A model generated the notes under the pieces. The model searched no databases. It was given only the letters and a program-made list of their open reading frames with translations, and was not told the origin of the DNA. The position numbers and the translations under genes are program-made. From positions 158,291,504 through 158,355,503 of the forward strand of contig CM019065.1 in the NCBI GenBank assembly GCA_009667805.1: 64,000 nucleotides of DNA, in the 5' to 3' direction. Below, piece by piece: positions 1 to 12,479 of this stretch. The number at the start of each line of letters is the position of its first letter. Within the stretch, counting starts at the first letter, position 1. This DNA comes from Leptobrachium leishanense (Eukaryota; Chordata; Amphibia; Anura; Megophryidae).

Positions 1-344
1 ATGGTAACCAGCATCACACAAATAATAGACAGACATGCAGTCGCTGCTGTGTAGTTTGTAAATTTAGAGTCTGTAAAACATTAATACTGACAGGAAAATA
101 TAAAACAGAATGCAATCATTTTCAGCTTACCTTGACACTCATGCAGTGGTGCAGTACAGTTTTCAGATGCACCGAAAGCAAAGGCCATAGCAGATAAGGC
201 TTCAAAGGTTAACAAATGAAAAATATCTACAGTATCTGCTGGTTATCCTATTATCTACTCTTTAGCATGTGGATGGGTGTTTACGTTGACAAAATATAAA
301 GCACAGTATCATGAACTGAAAGCTTGGAATACATAAATATTTTG
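1..344. other. AT-rich sequence, no feature seen
   Basis: No coding region, tandem repeat or transposon end was recognised. It stops where an L2/Rex-like LINE tail begins. Confidence 0.4.
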
Positions 345-1437
345 TATTTATTTATTTATAAAGGATTTTACCAGGAAGGACACATTGAGATTTCTCTCAT
401 TTTCAAGTACTGTATGTCCTGGGTTCAAGAACATTGAATTGTTACAGTAGATACAGAAATTTTCCTACAGAGCACTGCAGTTATGGAATAACCTCCCAGA
501 CACCATCAAATCTTCCCCCAGTCTAAAGTCACTCAAGAGCTCCCTATTAACATACCTCAATAAGGAATGCACCTATAAACATGTAACATAATGACTATTT
601 CCTACATATTTATTTTCTGTTAATCTGTATATTTGTGTTTTTAATATCTTGCATTTTATTACTTTGTATTTCTGTAACGACTGTAACATTTCAATGTTCT
701 TGAACCCAGGACATACTTGAAAACAAGAGAAATCTCAATGTATCCTTCCTGGTAAAATCCTTTATAAATAAATAAATAAATAATATATTCACTATGTTAC
801 ATGTTTACAGGTGCATTCTGTATCGAAATTCTGTATGTAAATTGGGAGCTCTTAAGTGACTTTAGACTGGGGGAAGATTTGATGGCGTCTGGGAGGCTAT
901 TCCATAATTGTGGTGCTCTGTAGGAAAATAAGGATCGAGCCACTTTCTTTTTGTATTGTGCGATTGCTAGTAAGTTGCAGGTCCTGGATTGGAGGTTATA
1001 GGATGAGGGAGCTGCTGGGGAAAGCAGTCTATTCAGGTAGGGTGTTAGTTTCCCTGAAAACTCTTAAACACCAGGTTGGAAAGGTGAAGGGTGCATCTAG
1101 ATTCCAGCGATGGCCAGTTTAGTTCTTATAACATGACACAATGGTGGGTCATGTAGTTACATTGTAGCACAAAGCGACAGAATGAGTTATAAGTTTATGA
1201 AGGTGCATTTGCGGGCCAGCTGCATACACTACATCTCCGTATTCAATAGCCGGCATAAGCATTTGTTGTACAATCTGCTTTCTTACCGCGGGGCTCAGGC
1301 AGGTTTTGTTTTTGTACAGGACACCTAGTTTGGGGTAGAGTTTAGAAGACAGTTTTTCGATGTGGAGGTCAGAGGATAGATTTGGGTTTTACCACATACC
1401 TAGATATTTGAGAGAAGTGACCACCAGTTATTGTAGG
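345..1437 (-). mobile_element. L2/Rex-like LINE 3' end (decayed, minus)
   Basis: Read on the minus strand, 782-1437 encodes broken frames matching the C-terminal region of a non-LTR reverse transcriptase polypeptide, including segments reading HIEKLSSKLYPKLGVLYKN and AIEYGDVVYAAG. It ends at a stop after CKHVT near 800. The 3' UTR continues at 345-457 and finishes in TAAA repeats. The copy is interrupted by an inverted LINE tail (458-781), and a hAT MITE begins at 1438. The same family recurs at 6590-8330. Clade assignment (L2/Rex group) is from protein pattern only; the element class is fairly secure. Confidence 0.7.
458..781 (+). mobile_element. LINE 3' tail, plus orientation, inverted to its host copy
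   Basis: This is the last roughly 320 bases of the same LINE family, from the final codons of the RT ORF (LWNNLPDTIKS pattern) through the 3' UTR to an AAATAAATAAAT tail. It lies head-to-head with the minus-strand tail at 345-457, so 360-450 and 690-780 form an inverted repeat. A late insertion of a short 5'-truncated copy into an older one explains this best. Confidence 0.65.
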
Positions 1438-2372
1438 TAGGAATTTGTGCTTATACCGACACCTGCACGAGTACTTGGTACTCATGCAGAGGCCCCCGAT
1501 ACCTAAACCGATACCAGAAGCCAGCGCTGGACTGGCTTGCCGGCCGGTTTCATGGGGGCAGCAGCGCATTACCAGGCTTCTCCGGCATCTTCTTCCTTTG
1601 AGCGGCCGCCGGCAGAGAGTTGTAGTCCAGCCGCTCGTTGGAGTTGATGAGATCTCGTGGACTCCGGGATCTCACGAGACCGCGGCTGCGCGTGGTTCCC
1701 AACGAGCTGCCGGGCTCCAACTCTTTGCCGGTGGCCGGTCGAATGAAGACAACGCCGGAGTAGCCTGGCAGAGCGGGAGGGTGAGCTGGGGGCCAATATA
1801 TGTGTGAGCTTTCTGCAATATGGGGGCAATATATGTGAGAGCTGGGGGCAATATGAGCAGGGGCAATATCTGAGCTGGGGGCAATGTGAGCTGAGGGCAA
1901 TATCTGAGCTGGGGGCAATGTGAGCTGAGGGCAATATCTGAGCTGGGGCAATGTGAGCAGGGACAATATCTGAGCTGGGGCAATGTGAACAGGGACAATA
2001 TCTGAGCTGGGGCAATGTGAGCTGAGGCAATGTGAGATGGGGTAATGTGAGCTGGGGCAATGTGAGCAGGGGCAATGTGAGAAGGGGCATTGTGAGCAGA
2101 GGCGATGTGAGCTGGGGCAATATCTGAGCTGGGGCAATGTGAACAGGGGGCAGTGTGAGCAGGGGCAATGTGAGCTGGGGGCAATATATATATATATATT
2201 TATGAGCTGGAGGCAATATTTGAGCTGGGGCAATATGTATATATATGAGGTTCCTATTGAAAAGCGGTCACATGACTTTAAATAAAAGTATCGGTACTCG
2301 GTATTGGTGAGTACTTTTAAAAAGTATCGGTACTTATACTCACTCTTTAAAAAATGGTATTGTGCATCCCTA
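1438..2372. mobile_element. hAT-type non-autonomous element with internal minisatellite
   Basis: A perfect 8-bp direct repeat ATTGTAGG flanks it (1430-1437 and 2373-2380). The right end reads TGTGCATCCCTA and the left end is a decayed inverse of it. No transposase is present. The middle (about 1790-2235) is a minisatellite built from GGGGCAATGTGAGCTG-like units. Three overlapping long minus-strand reading frames there are products of the repeat, not genes. The target is the L2/Rex-like LINE. Confidence 0.8.
1790..2235. repeat. Minisatellite, 15-33 bp units
   Basis: Tandem variants of GGGCAATGTGAGCTG and GGGCAATATCTGAGCTG repeat about 25 times. The array lies wholly inside the hAT element at 1438-2372 and may have expanded after insertion. 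Confidence 0.85.
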
Positions 2373-2754
2373 ATTGTAGGAATAAAAATCAGAAAATTAA
2401 GGTAGGGGTTTGGAAGTGATCTCTAACTCCAGCATAATTTGAAAGGTTGACATGATAACCATTGTAATCACAGGAGAACCGCGCACGAGATTGTAACAAG
2501 GGAAGTAAAGTTACATATATTTTATTTTATTCAGGAACATTCCATTTCCCTAAAAAGATGAAGTGGAAATAAATACGAGTAAACTAGAAGGAATTACAGT
2601 CAATAGTGTAATTGAGAAAAGTAATAATAGATAATTTTTTTTTGGTATATTGTGAATATTGTTAGTGCACAAAGCTGGTGGTTTTTCTAGCAGTCCACAG
2701 AGCACAACTAGAAGTGAGTACCCCTTCCTGTAAATATAAAGACAATGGCCTAGA

Positions 2755-2889
2755 TCGGGCATATGAAACTCTGGCCCCACAGATATTTATTATCTACAAT
2801 TCCCAGAATTCCTTGAGTGCAATAAAGAACAGAGAATCATGGGAGTTGTAGTTTAGAAACATCTGGTGGGGGCAGAGCTTGAGATCCCT
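2755..2889. mobile_element. Short hAT-like MITE (135 bp)
   Basis: The ends are inverted, with AACTCTGGCCCC on the left matching the complement of GGGGGCAGAGCTT on the right. A near-perfect 8-bp direct repeat flanks it (GGCCTAGA 2747-2754 and AGCCTAGA 2890-2897). The inside carries an inverted pair (ACAATTCCCAGAATTC and GAATCATGGGAGTTGTAG). No coding capacity. Confidence 0.65.
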
Positions 2890-3087
2890 AGCCTAGATTC
2901 TCCAAGCCATGAAATGGAAATGATAATGAAGTTGTCAGTTCCTGCAGGGCAGGAGCTCGAAAAATCCAAAAGTTAAAGCGAACTGTGGCAGCACACTGGT
3001 TTCCTGTACTCCATGCACTTTGACATCAGGAACTTGCACTCCCCAGCAAATGTGAGTTGACGTACATGCCACTAAAGTTGCAGTTAA

Positions 3088-3409
3088 GGCCGGGGTTAGA
3101 CGAGCGCACTATGTGCGCCCGTACTGACGTGCCTCCCAGCGTCCGTCGCAGTGTTGTGACGCTTCGATGGGGCCCGCCACACGCTGTAGCACGCACACAA
3201 ATTGCGCGTGCTATAGCAGGCATGCTGTGGATGTTCTGCAAGCCTCCCCGCCGAAGTGCTAAGGTGCGCATTCGACGGGGCTGCAAAGTGCGATCCTCCA
3301 TAGGAGGATCAAGCCTTGCAGAGCTGAGCGCACTAACTGCGCTCAACGAGGTGGCCACACTCTCATGGACGTTCCTCCCACTTTGCAAAATGCTCGTCTG
3401 ACCCCCGCC
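3088..3409. mobile_element. TTAA-target MITE (piggyBac or Kolobok type)
   Basis: TTAA lies on both sides (3084-3087 and 3410-3413). The terminal inverted repeats are GGCCGGGGTTAGACGAGC on the left and its near complement on the right. It is 322 bp and GC- and CpG-rich against AT-rich surroundings. TTAA duplication is typical of piggyBac and of Kolobok, and the sequence does not separate the two. Open frames on both strands through it are by-products of the GC content. Confidence 0.8.
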
Positions 3410-3413
3410 TTAA

Positions 3414-3830
3414 AGTTGAAAATAAAATTTGTCAAGTGCGACTGAAATGAAAGCAAATAAAGCACGGAAAAACTCTTGTGTCTCAAAAACATGTGTCTCA
3501 ACACATGAAAATTTAAAATATCAGAAAAACATAAAAGTTAAAAAAAGAGACAAGACACGTTGCTAACTTCAAAGTACTGAGCATTAAATGTGACGTCGGT
3601 CCTGTCTTAAGCAAATGCGCACTTTATCAAATATCAGGACTGGTCTTAGTAACGTTATATGAAAACTAAGGAACATCCATGCCTGCGACTACGTGCTGCC
3701 CATCAACAGATCAAAAAGGAAAGTGATCCCATATTCACAATCTATTACTAGACAGACACCCAGAGATATAAAAATGGATGTGAGCATAACTGACATGTAT
3801 CCCTTGCAAGCTCTGCACATTGCATGTGTC
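3414..3830. other. No feature seen
   Basis: AT-rich sequence between the TTAA MITE and the hAT-like element at 3831. No coding or structural feature was recognised. Confidence 0.35.
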
Positions 3831-5151
3831 CAGTGGCGTAGCGTGGGGGGGCCTCGGGGGCGGTCGCCCTGGGCACAATTTTCTTAGGGGGCGCAACATT
3901 TCAAAAGAGATTTGAATCAGTAATATTTTCCAGCAGGGTTCTGCAAGTTGTCTGCTCACGTACACTGGTGTCAGTGAGAGGCCCTAGCACGGGCAGCCGC
4001 CAGTTTTGTGGTGCCGGCAGTGACTTAGCACTCAGCGGCCAGAGGGGAGGACCAGGACAGAACATTCTGTCTTGACTTCTCCTTAACGCTGACATGATTC
4101 ACGTGAAGCAGCGCAGCATTATCCAACAGAACACCCTGTACCATGCTTGTCAGGCCCCCTTGAAGCCCTGTGCCAGCCCTGCCGCTGAACAGGAAGGAGG
4201 GAGGGAGGTGCCTGCAATGCAGCACATTTAAAATCTGGTCTCCACTAAACCCCCTGGACAGCTCCCCCCCAGGCCAACAGCAACTCTACGCAGGTAGGCT
4301 ACACTGTGTGACACCAGAGCAGCGTGACGAACACACAGTGAGGGGGTACGGGGAGAGGGTGACTGGAGGTTCAGGGAGAGAATGACTGGGAGAGACTGAC
4401 TGGGGTACTTGGATAGATAGCTGAGAGAGAGTGACTGGGGTACTGAGAGAGAGTGACTGGGGGAACTGAGAGAGAGTGACTGGGGGAACTGGGAGAGAGT
4501 GACTGGGGGAACTGGGAGAGAGTGACTGGGGTAGTGGGAAGAGAGAGTGACTGGGGTAGTGGGAAGAGAGAGTGACTGGGGGTAGTGGGAAGAGAGAGTG
4601 ACTGGGGTACTGAGAGAGAGTGACTGGGGGAACTGAGAGAGAGTGACTGGGGGAACTGGGAGAGAGTGACTGGGGTAGTGGGAAGAGAGAGTGACTGGGG
4701 TAGTGGGAAGAGAGAGTGACTGGGGTAGTGGGAAGAGAGAGTGACTGGGGTAGTGGGAAGAGAGAGTGACTGGGGGTAGTGGGAGAGAGAGAGTGACTGG
4801 GGTAGTGGGAGAGAGAGAGAGTGTCTGAGAATACTGGGAGAAAGTGGGGGTACTGGGAGTGAGTGACTAGGGGTACTGGGAGAGAGTGACTGGGTATAGT
4901 GTGAGAGTGGAACTATACTAGGGTATACTGGGACAGGGTGACTGGTAACAGTGGCGTAGCGTGGGGGGCATGCTTGTTTCTTTTTTTATTATATCAGTAT
5001 TTTGTTAATATACAAAACATGTGCTTGTGAGGTAAGGGGGTCAATAAACTACTGGTGGAAGGGAATCAGGGTGTGTTACTTTGTCCACAGGTTGGGGGGG
5101 CGCACAATTCTTGCCTTGCCCTGGGCGTTGACAACCTACACTACGCCGCTG
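3831..5151. mobile_element. hAT-like non-autonomous element, CAGTGGCGTA ends
   Basis: It starts CAGTGGCGTAGCGTGGGGGG and ends in a close inverse (CTACGCCGCTG). The flanks CATGTGTC and CACATGTC agree at 5 of 8 positions and may be an aged target duplication. A second left-end copy starts at 4949, so this may be two nested or tandem copies. The right-hand 200 bases recur at about 9735-9908. The middle is mostly the minisatellite at 4330-4945. No transposase. Confidence 0.65.
4330..4945. repeat. 26-bp GA-rich minisatellite
   Basis: More than twenty copies of GAGAGAGTGACTGGGGTAGT-type units differ in GTACT, GGAACT or GTAGTGGGAA. The + strand is purine-rich. It lies inside the hAT-like element at 3831-5151. 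Confidence 0.9.
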
Positions 5152-5310
5152 CACATGTCACTTATCGATTCACAAGTCAAATGCCAAAGGCACAAAACTA
5201 AATCATGTATGTAAGAACATACAAGTGAATGTGACATAAACTAAAAATAAGTAATAATGGCTTAACTGCTGTGCGATTGTGCACTGCACACAGTCATCTC
5301 AAATCTCATA

Positions 5311-6345
5311 CAGGGTTATTCGGAGAAAGGTGAAACTCTGAAGAACATTTGGAGAAGTGAAAATTCTAGGGGGGTTATTCAGAGATATCCGAAATGTCGC
5401 CGAAATGTAACCGGACGCTGAAATTCCACATACGGGGACATTTTGAAGACATTTCGGGGACATTCGGCTATTCAGAGAGCAGGCAATTTGCCAAATGTTG
5501 GTGAATTGCCAGCACATATGGTGCCTGTTCGAGGGCAGTGAAATCCCCATAGAGAAGCAATGCTTCGTCTATTCAGAGAACACCAACCAGCAGTGAAAAG
5601 TTGCCAAAATGCCCTGCTGTTCGGTGGTTTCATTCGACAGGTTTATTTAGGCGAATCCCATAGGCTTCAATGTTAAAAATATTCCGGTTTTAATGCAATA
5701 TCTAATAAACCATTTATTATTTTATTCTGCTATAAAGAGTCTCTTTATAGAGATTTTAGGATCTTTTAGGCATTTTTCAGGATTTTTTTCAGCAAAATTG
5801 TTTTCCCGTTTTTCTTTAAATCGTATTTTCTTTTTTCTGCAACAGACCTTTTCATTATCATTCATTTGATCTTATATGTTATTCCAGGCATTTTCGTTCA
5901 GTAGCTTGTTTGCAAGCAGCGTTTAAATTTTTAAACTTTCAAGCGTACAGTTTTTTTTTTTTTTACCATGTTCGTCTGCATGTCGGGTTTTTCCGGCTGC
6001 TACTCTGCGATGTGATCGGCGGCTTGTCGTTTTTTTTAGGTGTGTTCGGTGGAGTTTTGACGGCGGTTTCTGTGGGCTTTTGGTGAATGTTCGGCAAGTG
6101 TTCTGCGGGTTTACGGTGGGTTTTCCCTGCACTACGGGGGGCCCTGCGGTGCTTGCTGAACACACCACAGGGTTGGCGAACTAGAATCGCTGAATCGCCC
6201 CAAAGTGTGGGGAACGAAAGGTCACCAAATGTGCGGTGACTTTTCGGATCTCTCTGAATAACCCTGTAGGTCAAAATAGCCAAACCAGAGAATTTTCACT
6301 TCTCCAAAAGTTCTCCAGAGTTTCACCTTTCTCTGAATAACCCTG
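5311..6345. mobile_element. MITE ending CAGGGTTATTC, GGTGAAACTC subfamily
   Basis: The left end CAGGGTTATTCGGAGAAAGG is inverted at the right end (ends 6345). The 3-bp flank ATA is present at both sides (5308-5310, 6346-6348). The original MITE was about 140 bp and is now split by a second MITE (5370-6266). Related short copies are at about 13733-13911 and 60004-62963. The 3-bp duplication suggests PIF/Harbinger but the transposase source is not visible. Confidence 0.8.
5370..6266. mobile_element. MITE nested in MITE, CCGAA-rich subfamily
   Basis: This 897-bp element has ends GGGTTATTCAGAGATATCCG and a close inverse, flanked by TAG at 5367-5369 and 6267-6269. Comparing the sister MITE at 60004, where the flanks read continuously, confirms insertion into the outer MITE. 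The inside is AT-rich in the centre with CpG-rich shoulders full of TTCGG motifs. Minus-strand frames across it are not genes. Confidence 0.85.
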
Positions 6346-6790
6346 ATAGTGGATGTTAGGCTATAATATCTATGCCAGACACTGTCAGCATTTTTCCTGC
6401 CATTTACACACATTGGTGGTTCACTCACTCGTTAGGGCAATGCAATGCATAGTGATTTTTGAGCTGTACCTCTCCCTATCGCCAAATCCCTTTGTGGCCA
6501 TAACAAAGCATAAATAAATAAATAATCTCACAATTGGCTTCTTAAAAATATTTCCATGCATGACTATTTTTCTGTATGTTATAGAGTAGTTTTTATTTAT
6601 TTATTTGCAAATTATTTTACCAGGAAAGATACATTGAGATTTCTCTCGTTTTCAAGTATGTCCTGGGTTCAAGAACATTGTATTTCTGTAGCGACTGTAA
6701 AATTACAAAGTAATAAATGCAAGATATTAAAAACAACACAAATATACAGATTAACACAGAAAATAAATATGTAAGTAATATAGTCACTAT

Positions 6791-7720
6791 CAGGGTTATC
6801 CAAAGAGATCCGAATTGCTTGAGAAAGGTAACCGAGCACTGAAAATCAGCGTTCGGTTACCTTTACAGGCCATTCGGCTATCCAGAGAGCAGGCAATTTG
6901 CCAAATCCTGTCGAATTGCCTGCACATACGGTGCCTGTTCGGTGCCTGTTCGAGGGCAGTGAAATCCCCATAAAAAAGCACTGCTTCGGCTATTCAGAGA
7001 ACACAAACCAGCAGTGAAAGGTTCCCGAAATGCCCTGCCATTCGGTGGTTTAATTCGGCAAATTTATTCAGGAGAATCCCATAGACTTCAATGTTAAAAA
7101 TATTCCCGATTTAATTCAATATCTAATAAACCATTCACTGTAAAATTCTGCAGTAAAGAGTCTCTTTATTTATAGATTTTATAGGATACTTTAAGCATTT
7201 TTCAGATTTTTTTTTTTTTTAAAAGTCGATATATATATATATTTTTTTTAAGTTTACTTAGTTTTTCTGTAACAGCCCTTTTTATTATCATTCCCTGGAC
7301 CTCATATGTAAATTTCAGACATTTTCGCTCAGTAGTTTCTTTGCAAACAGCGTTTCACTTTTCACAGATTCATACAAACGATTTTGCTAATTTATTCACT
7401 GCCTCCTCTGCTCTCAGCTGCTTCGGCTCTGTGTGATTCGGCTCCTGTTCGGCTGCTTCGCTGCGTGTGATCGGCTCCTGCTCGGGTTTTTCGAAGGTTA
7501 ATCCAGATCTTTTTGAGGGTTTTCGGCGCGCATTCGGTGGGTTTTGCGGTTAGTTTTCGTCAGGTTTGCGGCAGCTTTTCCCTGCAATTCAGGGACCCTG
7601 TGGTGCTTGCTGAATACACCGCAGGGTCACCGAAATGGGATCGGCAAAAGGAACCGAATTGAAAAGAACGAAAAGTCACCGAACGTGCAGTGACTTTTCG
7701 AATCTCTTTGAATAACCCCG
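6791..7720. mobile_element. MITE ending CAGGGTTATCC, CCGAA-rich subfamily
   Basis: This 930-bp element has inverted ends CAGGGTTATCCAAAGAGATC and GAATAACCCCG. The flanks are TAT and AAT, and the uninterrupted LINE copy at about 800 has TAT at this spot, so a 3-bp duplication with one later change fits. It is homologous in full to 57333-58170 and 58433-59307. Confidence 0.85.
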
Positions 7721-8094
7721 AATGTTACATGTTTACAGGCACATTCTGTATTGAGGAATGTTAATAGGGAGCTCTTGAATGACTTAAGACTGGAGGAAGA
7801 TTTGATGGCGTCCGGGAGGTTATTCCATAATTGTGGTGCTCTGTAGGAAAATGAAGATCGAGGCACTTTCTTTTTGTATTGTGGTATTGCACGTAAGTTG
7901 CTGGTCATGGATCGGAGGTTATAGGATGAGGAAACTGCTGGAGGAAGCAGCCTATTCAGGTAGGGTGGTAGCTTCCCAGAAAATCTCTTAAACACCAGGT
8001 TGGAAAGGTGAAGAGTGCGTCTAGATTCCAGCGATAGCCAGTTTAGTTCTTTTAACATGTCACAATGGTGGGTCATGTAGTTACATTGTAGCAC
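7721..8094 (-). pseudogene. LINE reverse transcriptase C-terminus (fragment)
   Basis: About 120 residues in one frame match the end of an L2/Rex-group RT protein: THHCDMLKELNWLSLESRR near the start, then NRLLPP, NLRSM and the hallmark APQLWNNLPDAIKS, ending CKHVT. The open frame then runs into the MITE because the insertion destroyed the stop codon. The catalytic RT motifs are absent, so it cannot work alone. Confidence 0.75.
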
Positions 8095-8184
8095 AAAGTG
8101 GCAGAATGAGTTCTACAATGTAGTAAGTTTCTGAAGGTGCGTTTGCGGGGCAGCTGCATACACTACATCTCCATATTCCATATA

Positions 8185-8273
8185 CCCAAGACATACTTGA
8201 AAACGAGAGAAATCTCAATGTATCCTTCCTGGTAAAATACTTTTCAAATAAATAAATAAATAAATAAATAAAT
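8185..8273 (+). mobile_element. Short LINE tail inserted in LINE
   Basis: About 90 bases of the 3' tail (ACATACTTGAAAACGAGAG through repeated AAAT) sit in plus orientation. The flanks TATTCC and TATTCA resemble a target duplication, and the intact copy near 1240 reads straight through. Confidence 0.7.
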
Positions 8274-8469
8274 ATTCAATAGCTGGCATAAGCATTTGCT
8301 GTACAATCTGCTTTCTTACCACCGACTAATGCAGAGTTGCAATGCAAGCAGATCAGCTAAAAGTAGTTGGATCTGTATGTGCGTTATAATGAATCAATTA
8401 ATCGATTAAAAAAATTTGATTAATTGAACACAAAAATTGGAATCAGTGCCAGCCCTAATATACATACAT

Positions 8470-8695
8470 ATTACACACACACCAAACAGTAGGAGAGAAG
8501 AGCCTGCGCGAGAGTTTACAATCGAAGGTGAGGGGTGACACGTTAGGTGAGGATGAATAGAGTACAAGAAGTAAAGGGGCGCATGTTGGCTGTGTGGGAA
8601 AAAGGAGCACAAAATGAGCAATGGGGATTAGGGAGTGATATGGGATATGCTTCTCTAAAATAATGGGTTTTCAGAGACGTCTTGTAAATCAGATT
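8470..8695 (-). mobile_element. L2-like LINE 3' end fragment
   Basis: It is clearly homologous to 49005-49210 (shared AGTAGGAGAGA, GAGGGGTGACAC, TTCTCTAAA and TTTTCAGAGAC words) in the same minus orientation. It covers the 3' UTR and the last codons of the RT ORF. A degraded MITE end rich in ATTAATCGATTAA precedes it at 8385-8460. Confidence 0.65.
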
Positions 8696-9429
8696 AAGAA
8701 CATATTATTTTTTCTTCATTTACTTTATGTGAAATGATCTTACTGTTATGTATATTAAATATGCTACTGAAAGAGGTAATTAAAAACATGTAACGCTCGA
8801 TCTAGTTTATAAATGTGCAAAGAGTAAGCACACAAGGAGTTAGAAAAATGATAAAATAAAAAATGGGCGTCTCTTACACAGTCCACAGAGTCTGGAAGGG
8901 AGGAGCAGGGGAGAGACAGCGTGATGCTCTGAGCTCCTCCTACAGTGACATGCAGCGAATCGAAAGGCAGCCAATGAGGATGGAGCAGCTGCTCTCAGCC
9001 CCGGACGCTGCAGGACCTAACAGAGCCGCGACAACTGTTCCCATGACTGATTGTCCAACATGCTGCTGCTGGAGAGGGTGGAGCAGAGATCCCATCACAC
9101 CAGGCTGCTAGGTGAGGTGTTATCTGCCCTTGGTCTGCCCCTCCTCACGTAAACTTTTTTTTTAATCTCTAGCTGCCTGGAGTGCCAAGAGACCCCCCTT
9201 CCTGTATTGCAACAAATGGTAATATGTTAGGGGTCTCCTGTGTACTGGGATCTGAGCAGCACACTACTTGAATTGTCTTTTAGTTATCCCTCCTGCTGTC
9301 CTGAAAAAATATTTTTCTATGATTTTAAAATGTACATAACTGTACAGTTATGTTTATTTTGGAGGTTTTTTCTACTGTAAACCAACATAAATTATTTACA
9401 AGCCATAAATCTAAAAAATTCAGATTTTA
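8696..9429. other. Mostly anonymous, with a GC-rich island at 8860-9125
   Basis: AT-rich sequence surrounds a 260-bp island. The island has an AGCCAATGAG (CCAAT-type) motif and a GT donor-like site at the end of a small open frame. No protein family was recognised in the 82-residue frame (8863-9111). Confidence 0.35.
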
Positions 9430-9725
9430 CACTCATTGGCCACTTTATTAGGTACACTTTGCTAGTTCCAGGTTGGACGCCCTTTTGCCATCAGAACTGC
9501 CTTAATTCTTCATGCCATAGATTCAACAAAGTGTTGGAAACATTCCTTAGAGATTTTGGTCCATATTGACATGATGGCATCATGCAGTTTATGCAAATTT
9601 GTCGACCGCACATACTTAATGCGAATCTCCCGTTCCACCACATCCCAAAAGGTCCTCTATTGGATTGAGATATGGTGACTGTGGAGGCCACTGGAGTACA
9701 GTGAACTCATTGTCATGTTCAAGAA
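9430..9725 (-). pseudogene. Tc1-like transposase C-terminal remnant
   Basis: Read on the minus strand in shifted frames, it shows the Tc1 C-terminus: a WPPQSPYLNPIE segment with the third catalytic acidic residue, then WDVVEREIR and DAIMSIWTKISKECFQHFVES. At least one frameshift and one stop break it. The outer sequence CACTCATTGGCCACTTTATT is a non-coding end of the same element. The N-terminal domains are missing; the left-hand neighbour at 9735 is a hAT fragment. Confidence 0.8.
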
Positions 9726-9734
9726 ACCAGTTTG

Positions 9735-9908
9735 TGTTTTTTTTTTATTATATCAGTATTTTCTTAAGAAATGATACATATCCTTGTAAGGTAAGGGGTT
9801 CAATACACTACTGGTGGAAGGGCATCAGGATATGCTAACGTGTCCACAGGTTGGGGGGCACAATTCCTGCCTTGCCCCAGGCATTGGCAACCCGAGCTAC
9901 GCCAATGC
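9735..9908. mobile_element. hAT-like right-end fragment (CAGTGGCGTA family)
   Basis: It is homologous to 4980-5150, sharing TATATCAGTATTTT, CTACTGGTGGAAGGG, TGTCCACAGGTTGGGGGG and the closing GCTACGCC. Only the right end is present. Confidence 0.7.
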
Positions 9909-9917
9909 CCGGAGCTA

Positions 9918-11536
<1,619 letters not shown>

Positions 11537-11538
11537 TA

Positions 11539-12479
11539 CCTCTTAATGAAAGGCACCTACAGACCATTATCTTTGCACTTAGCCATGTATACAGTACAAT
11601 CTGTCACTGAAGGACACTCAGGTATCTGTAAATCAAGGCCATATAGCCATCTAGCCCTGTACATACAGCTATTTGTCATTGAATGGCATCCAATGACAGT
11701 TGTTTGTAGAAATACAAATGTACTTATTACCTGCTGACAAATACACTTACTTCCTGTCACAGCGACACACTGTTGCAATGCTGAACACAGGTTCAAATAC
11801 CTGTCAGACAAGCAAATAACAGCTGTCAGTTACACACGCAGTCAGTAAGATGTTCTTCTACTTGTTATGCAACTCCTAAAAGGCAAAGCTTTCTCTGTTT
11901 CACCTTCAGCAAAATCAAGCTGAGATGAATCAGTAGAATTAATAATTAGCAATGAAGAGTGTTACATAACCGCAAGCCCCCACCACATACAGACATCACC
12001 ATTTAAATAAATATATACCGTAAACACAATTATGTTTCAAATTCTTGTACATACAATGCTTGCTCTACTGAGGCTGTACACAAGAATTGTCGTCCTAGTT
12101 CTGTATGTACATGGCTATTTATTCCAAAGCACAAGCTGTTCTAGTTCGCAATAAGATCTTTCTTTCCTGTATCCAAGAAATTGCAATTGTGCTTAGTGAA
12201 AGTCTTACTTCAACCGAGCTTCTCCTTCACATATACAAGTGTATCTCCTAATCCTATTCCTATACATACAGAGCTAGTTCTTCTATCATTCTGACTATCT
12301 AACAATTTGAGTAGTAGATATTATACAGTTACTATATTAAACATATATTACTGTAATGGTGTGCATTAAGACATCATGCTCTGAGTTCATCATGAATCCT
12401 TGTCATTTGGAAAGGCATTGCTGGGCTGACTTGTAGCATCACAATTCCTGACCTTTATTAGGTATCATGGGGGAAGCAA
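11539..12479. other. AT-rich, no feature seen
   Basis: No transposon ends, tandem repeats or supported coding regions were recognised. Short open frames show no family features. Confidence 0.35.

Larger units (their letters stand above)
6590..8330 (-). mobile_element. L2/Rex-like LINE 3' end split by two insertions
   Basis: The 3' UTR and TAAA-type tail lie at 6590-6790, and the ORF end and upstream part at 7721-8330. A MITE (6791-7720) sits at the ORF stop and a 90-bp plus-strand tail of the same LINE family (8185-8273) is inserted further up. The family matches 345-1437. Confidence 0.75.

Noticed and set aside
1550..2233. Long His/Ser/Pro-rich minus frames of 170-227 residues
   Set aside because: Three overlapping frames are open at once over a minisatellite, so none is supported as coding.
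3057..3401. 114-residue + strand frame and 120-residue minus frame
   Set aside because: Both fall on the GC-rich TTAA MITE with inverted ends; opposite-strand open frames mirror each other.
9491..9691. 66-residue minus ORF as an independent small gene
   Set aside because: It is an off-frame reading of the Tc1 transposase remnant, whose motifs appear in the other minus frames.
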